Positions 61,516 to 64,000 of a DNA stretch of 64,000 nt are shown piece by piece; position 1 is the first letter of the stretch, and every line of letters begins with the position of its first letter. The stretch spans positions 153,525 to 217,524 of the forward strand of contig JACVCO010000004.1 in the NCBI GenBank assembly GCA_016741995.1, in the 5' to 3' direction. A model generated the notes under the pieces. It saw only the letters and a list, made by a program, of their open reading frames with translations, made no database searches and had not been told where the DNA came from. The DNA comes from Hydrogenophaga sp. GTDB lineage: Bacteria; Pseudomonadota; Gammaproteobacteria; Burkholderiales; Burkholderiaceae_C. The translations under genes were made by a program, and so were the position numbers.

Positions 61516-62463
61516 TCAGCTTGGCTGCGGGAACAGCGTGGTCCAGTGGCGCGCGATATCGATGCGGCGCGTGATCCACACGCCCTCGTGCGACTGGATG
61601 TGATCGAGGAAGCGCTGCAGCGCGGTGATGCGGCCCGGGCGGCCGAGCAGGCGGCTGTGCATGCCGATGCTCATCATCTTGGGCCGGTCCAGGCCCGCCG
61701 GGTCGCCTTCGGCGTAGAGCGCGTCGAAGGTGTCCTTCATGTACTGGAAGAACGGGTCGGCGTGCGAATAGCCCTGCGGCAACGCGAAGCGCATGTCGTT
61801 GCAGTCGAGCGTGTAGGGCACCACGAGCTGGTGCGCGGTGCTGCCATCGCTCTTGCGCAGCTTCATCCAGAAGGGCAGGTCGTCACCGTAGTAGTCGCTG
61901 TCGTATTCGAAGCCGCCGAAGTCGGCCACCAGGCGGTGCGTGTTGGGGCTGTCGCGCCCGGTGTACCAGCCCAGCGGGCGCTGGCCGGTGAGCGCCGTGA
62001 TGAGCTGCATGGCCTCGGCCATGTGGGCGCGCTCGGTGGCCTCGTCCACGTTCTGGTAGTGGATCCACTTGAGGCCGTGGCAGGCGATCTCGTGCCCGAG
62101 TTCGGTGAAGGCGGCGGTGATCTCGGGGCAGCGCTGCAGCGCGGTGGCGATGCCGAACACCGTGAGCGGCAGGCCGCGGCGCTCGAACTCGCGCAGGATG
62201 CGCCAGACACCGGCGCGCGAGCCGTATTCGTACACGCCCTCCATGCTCATGTGCCGCGCGGGGTAGGCCGCGGGGTTGAACATTTCGGAGAGGAACTGCT
62301 CGGACGCGTCGTCGCCGTGCAGCACGTTGTTCTCGCCGCCTTCCTCGTGGTTGAGCACGAACTGCACGGCGATGCGCGCGCCATTCGGCCAGCGTGCGTG
62401 CGGCGGATTCCGGCCGTGGCCGCGCAGGTCGCGGGGGTAGGGGGCGGTGGCGTCGTAGGTCAT
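61516..62463 (-). CDS. puuE: allantoinase PuuE (polysaccharide-deacetylase fold)
   Basis: 315 residues starting MTYDATAPYPRDLRGHGRNPP, the PuuE signature. 'WPNGARIAVQFVLNHEEGGENNVLHGDDASEQFLSE' region, 'SMEGVYEYGSRAGVWRILREFERRGLP', 'EIACHGLKWIHYQNV' and 'GWYTGRDSPNTHRLVADFGGFEYDSDYYGDDLP' are conserved. It opens the allantoin ring to allantoate without the usual amidohydrolase metal site. It overlaps the GntR stop (ATGA) and is five bases before the uraD-allC start. Confidence 0.95.
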   Translation of the reverse strand: MTYDATAPYPRDLRGHGRNPPHARWPNGARIAVQFVLNHEEGGENNVLHGDDASEQFLSEMFNPAAYPARHMSMEGVYEYGSRAGVWRILREFERRGLPLTVFGIATALQRCPEITAAFTELGHEIACHGLKWIHYQNVDEATERAHMAEAMQLITALTGQRPLGWYTGRDSPNTHRLVADFGGFEYDSDYYGDDLPFWMKLRKSDGSTAHQLVVPYTLDCNDMRFALPQGYSHADPFFQYMKDTFDALYAEGDPAGLDRPKMMSIGMHSRLLGRPGRITALQRFLDHIQSHEGVWITRRIDIARHWTTLFPQPS

Positions 62464-63137
62464 GGGCTCAGGGCCAGGGAGAGGTCGTTGGCGGGGGTCT
62501 TGCGGTCGAAGGCGAGGCCGGCTTCGACATGCAGCAAATGCTGTTCCATGAGCCGCACGGCCAGCGCTTCGTCGCGCGCGGCCAGGGCCTTGACGATGGC
62601 GGCGTGTTCGTCGCTGGAGTCGGCCGCGGCCTCGCTGCTCTGGTACATGAGGGTGATCAGCGCGCAGCGCGAGATCAGGTCGCGCAGCAGGTCGGCCAGC
62701 ACCTGGTTGTTCATGAGCTCGGCCATGCGCACATGGAAATCGCCCAGCAGCTCGGTGCGGCCGGGCACGTCCTGCTCGTCCAGCGCGGCGCGTTCCTGGG
62801 CAATGTGCTCGCGCAGCGCGCGCAGCATGGCGGGGTTGACCTCGCGCACGAAGGCGCGCGTCATCTCCGCCTCGAGCATGCGGCGCACGGCGAACACCTG
62901 GCGGGCTTCGTCGGCCGAGGGTGTGGCCACGAAGGCGCCGCGCGCGGGTTCCAGGCGGATCAGCCGGTTCTGCGACAACTGGAACAGCGCCTGCCTCACC
63001 AACGTGCGCGACACGCCGAAATGGTCGGCGAGTTTTTGCTCCGCGAGCTTGGTGCCCGGGCGCAGCCGGTGCTCGACGATGGCCTTGGTGAGCGCTTCGA
63101 CGATCTGGGCCGTGCTGGAGGTTTCCATGCGCGGCAT
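62460..63137 (-). CDS. GntR (FadR/FCD) transcriptional regulator of purine catabolism
   Basis: 225 residues from the ATG giving MPRMETSSTAQIV; a GTG nine bases further upstream and an ATG nine bases downstream are alternatives. Winged helix-turn-helix at ~12-75 ('LRPGTKLAEQKLADHFGVSRTLVRQALFQLS') and an all-helical FCD effector domain at ~85-215 with metal-type residues ('DFHVRMAEL', 'DEHAAIVKALAARDE', 'EQHLLHVE'). It is the first gene of the puuE-uraD/allC operon and faces uraH. A TGTATACA palindrome 23 bases before its ATG is a likely operator. The ligand is presumably a purine breakdown product. Confidence 0.93.
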   Translation of the reverse strand: MPRMETSSTAQIVEALTKAIVEHRLRPGTKLAEQKLADHFGVSRTLVRQALFQLSQNRLIRLEPARGAFVATPSADEARQVFAVRRMLEAEMTRAFVREVNPAMLRALREHIAQERAALDEQDVPGRTELLGDFHVRMAELMNNQVLADLLRDLISRCALITLMYQSSEAAADSSDEHAAIVKALAARDEALAVRLMEQHLLHVEAGLAFDRKTPANDLSLALSP

Positions 63138-63159
63138 GATAGCCACAAACGCTTCAAAC

Positions 63160-63167
63160 TGTATACA
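63160..63167. promoter_or_regulatory. TGTATACA palindrome between GntR regulator and uraH
   Basis: Perfect 8-base palindrome in the 67-base divergent gap, identical to the one at 56006-56013; both are followed by C and then an A/T-rich triplet. It suits a FadR-type GntR operator (GT-N-AC core), implying autoregulation and control of uraH. Confidence 0.5.
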
Positions 63168-63204
63168 CTTTCAGTCGACCAAACTTCATGACGAGGACGC
63201 CGCC

Positions 63205-63558
63205 ATGGGCCTGAGCACCCACGTACTGGACACGATGCACGGTTGCCCCGCGGCGGGCATGCGGGTGGCGCTCTACCGCACCGATGGCGGGGCGGCCACG
63301 CTGCTCAAGCAGTTCACGCTCAACGCCGACGGCCGCAACCCCGACGGCCCGCTGCTCGACAACGCCACCGTCCGCGCGGGCACCTACCGGCTGGTGTTCG
63401 ATGTGAAGGACTACTTCGACGCCCGTGGCGTGGCCTTGCCCGAGCCGCGCTTTCTCGATCGTGTCACGCTGGACTTCGGCATTGCGCACACCGACCAGCA
63501 CTACCACGTGCCCCTGCTCGTGAGCCCGTGGAGCCATTCCACTTACCGCGGCAGTTGA
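63205..63558 (+). CDS. uraH: 5-hydroxyisourate hydrolase (transthyretin-like)
   Basis: 117 residues from the ATG giving MGLSTHVLDTMHGCPA. Catalytic signature: His6 in 'LSTHVLDT', Arg in 'LNADGRNPDGPLL' (~45-57), His in 'DQHYHVPLLVSPWSHSTYRGS', ending in the YRGS tetrapeptide that marks HIU hydrolases against transthyretin. It turns 5-hydroxyisourate to OHCU, the substrate of UraD. Monocistronic and divergent from the GntR-puuE operon. No peroxisomal or signal sequence. The preceding urate oxidase and xanthine dehydrogenase are not in the window. Confidence 0.96.
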   Translation: MGLSTHVLDTMHGCPAAGMRVALYRTDGGAATLLKQFTLNADGRNPDGPLLDNATVRAGTYRLVFDVKDYFDARGVALPEPRFLDRVTLDFGIAHTDQHYHVPLLVSPWSHSTYRGS

Positions 63559-63574
63559 CGCCACACAAAAAGAA

Positions 63575-63594
63575 GGGCCCGCCAAAGCGGGCCC
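63575..63594. terminator. bidirectional terminator between uraH and TonB-like gene
   Basis: GGGCCCGC / GCGGGCCC, 8-bp perfect stem with a 4-base loop. On the minus strand it is followed by TTCTTTTTG, so it mainly ends the TonB-like gene; on the plus strand the tail is weak. Confidence 0.75.
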
Positions 63595-63615
63595 AAGCGT
63601 TCTACCCCTTGGAGA

Positions 63616-64000
63616 TCACTTGTTGCGCTGGCCTTCGGTCAGCGTGTCGAGCTGGAAGTTGCCGCTCTTGTCCCAGAGCCAGACCTCGGTGTAGGTGACA
63701 CGGCCCATGCGCACCGGCGCCGGGAACGGCGCGGCCGCGCGAACCGTGCGTTCGATCTCGCGCATCACGTCGGGCGCGTGGCTGGGGGCGCGCATCCAGC
63801 TCACCTGCCGGACTTCGCCCATGCCGTCGACTTCAACCTGCAACACACCCACGGCGTGCAGCAGCGGCGGCAACTGGCCTTTGTAGATGCGGTGGCTGTT
63901 GTGCTGGTAGAGGTGGCGCGCGCCGTCCTTGCGGTAGTCCTGCGGCGTGGCGGCCTGCGACACGTGCTTGGGTTCGGGCGCCTTGCTCACGGGAGGGGGC
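63616..64000 (-). CDS. TonB-family C-terminal domain protein (5' truncated by window edge)
   Basis: Frame is open to the right window edge, where it reads Pro-Pro-Pro-Val-Ser-Lys-Ala-Pro-Glu-Pro, a proline-rich linker as in energy transducers. The ~125 visible residues have 'YKGQLPPLLHAVGVLQVEVDGMGEVRQVSWMRAPSH' region and 'RTVRAAAPFPAPVRMGRVTYTEVWLWDKSGNFQL', a TonB-C-like beta-alpha-beta. The N-terminal membrane anchor, if present, is outside. Probably an inner-membrane-anchored periplasmic protein; no receptor gene is seen. Confidence 0.75.
   Translation of the reverse strand, partial: PPPVSKAPEPKHVSQAATPQDYRKDGARHLYQHNSHRIYKGQLPPLLHAVGVLQVEVDGMGEVRQVSWMRAPSHAPDVMREIERTVRAAAPFPAPVRMGRVTYTEVWLWDKSGNFQLDTLTEGQRNK

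Overview
The window looks like a high-GC Burkholderiales chromosome, most probably a Comamonadaceae (Hydrogenophaga/Acidovorax-like) strain. The evidence is the gene order gmk-rpoZ-spoT next to a kinase/phosphatase-rph-rdgB-hemW block, the many Bug/NMT1-type periplasmic binding proteins, a DUF4148 protein, and a urt/ure urea locus. The genus is an inference from family resemblance; no search was run.

Region 1 (1-5302) is the right end of a prophage: tail-tip genes, a holin-like / SAR endolysin / nested Rz-Rz1 lysis cassette, an SRAP protein, and a small gene behind a LexA-box-like site. It ends in a 3' fragment of tRNA-Arg(ACG), which marks the attachment site. Region 2 (5308-14630) is housekeeping: greB facing spoT-rpoZ-gmk-yicC, then a Ser/Thr kinase-PP2C pair followed by rph, rdgB and hemW. 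Region 3 (14646-17465) holds an OmpR-type two-component system, a small exported DUF4148 protein and tRNA-Ser(UGA).

Region 4 (17497-32625) is a urea unit. Urease genes ureA-ureJ-ureB-ureC-ureE-ureF-ureG run on the minus strand. Divergent to them is an unusual 1147-residue protein that joins an NCS1 nucleobase-transporter-like domain, a Cys cluster, a histidine kinase and a receiver. It overlaps its LuxR-type response regulator, and the urea ABC importer urtABCDE follows. ureD is not here; it lies about 24 kb away.

Region 5 (32645-46410) is mixed: a large PAS/GAF kinase, an SDR lacking the YxxxK motif, a YCII protein, a DUF2855 protein, an orphan zinc-ribbon membrane protein, a Bug-type binding protein with a two-subunit indolepyruvate-oxidoreductase-like enzyme and its LysR regulator, and a degenerate-receiver TPR protein.

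Region 6 (46529-63558) looks like an N-heterocycle uptake and degradation island. It has three paralogous NMT1-type binding proteins, one permease and one ATPase, two paralogous nucleoside-type deaminases translationally coupled to transporter genes, a Rieske oxygenase, a 2-oxoglutarate/Fe(II) oxygenase, a VOC protein and the displaced ureD. Next to it are the late purine-degradation genes uraH, a uraD-allC fusion and puuE under a GntR regulator, with an M20 deacylase and a malic enzyme. The chain 5-hydroxyisourate to allantoin to allantoate, with ureide nitrogen released as ammonia and urea, links this island to the urease/urea-import region. The window closes with a partial TonB-like protein.
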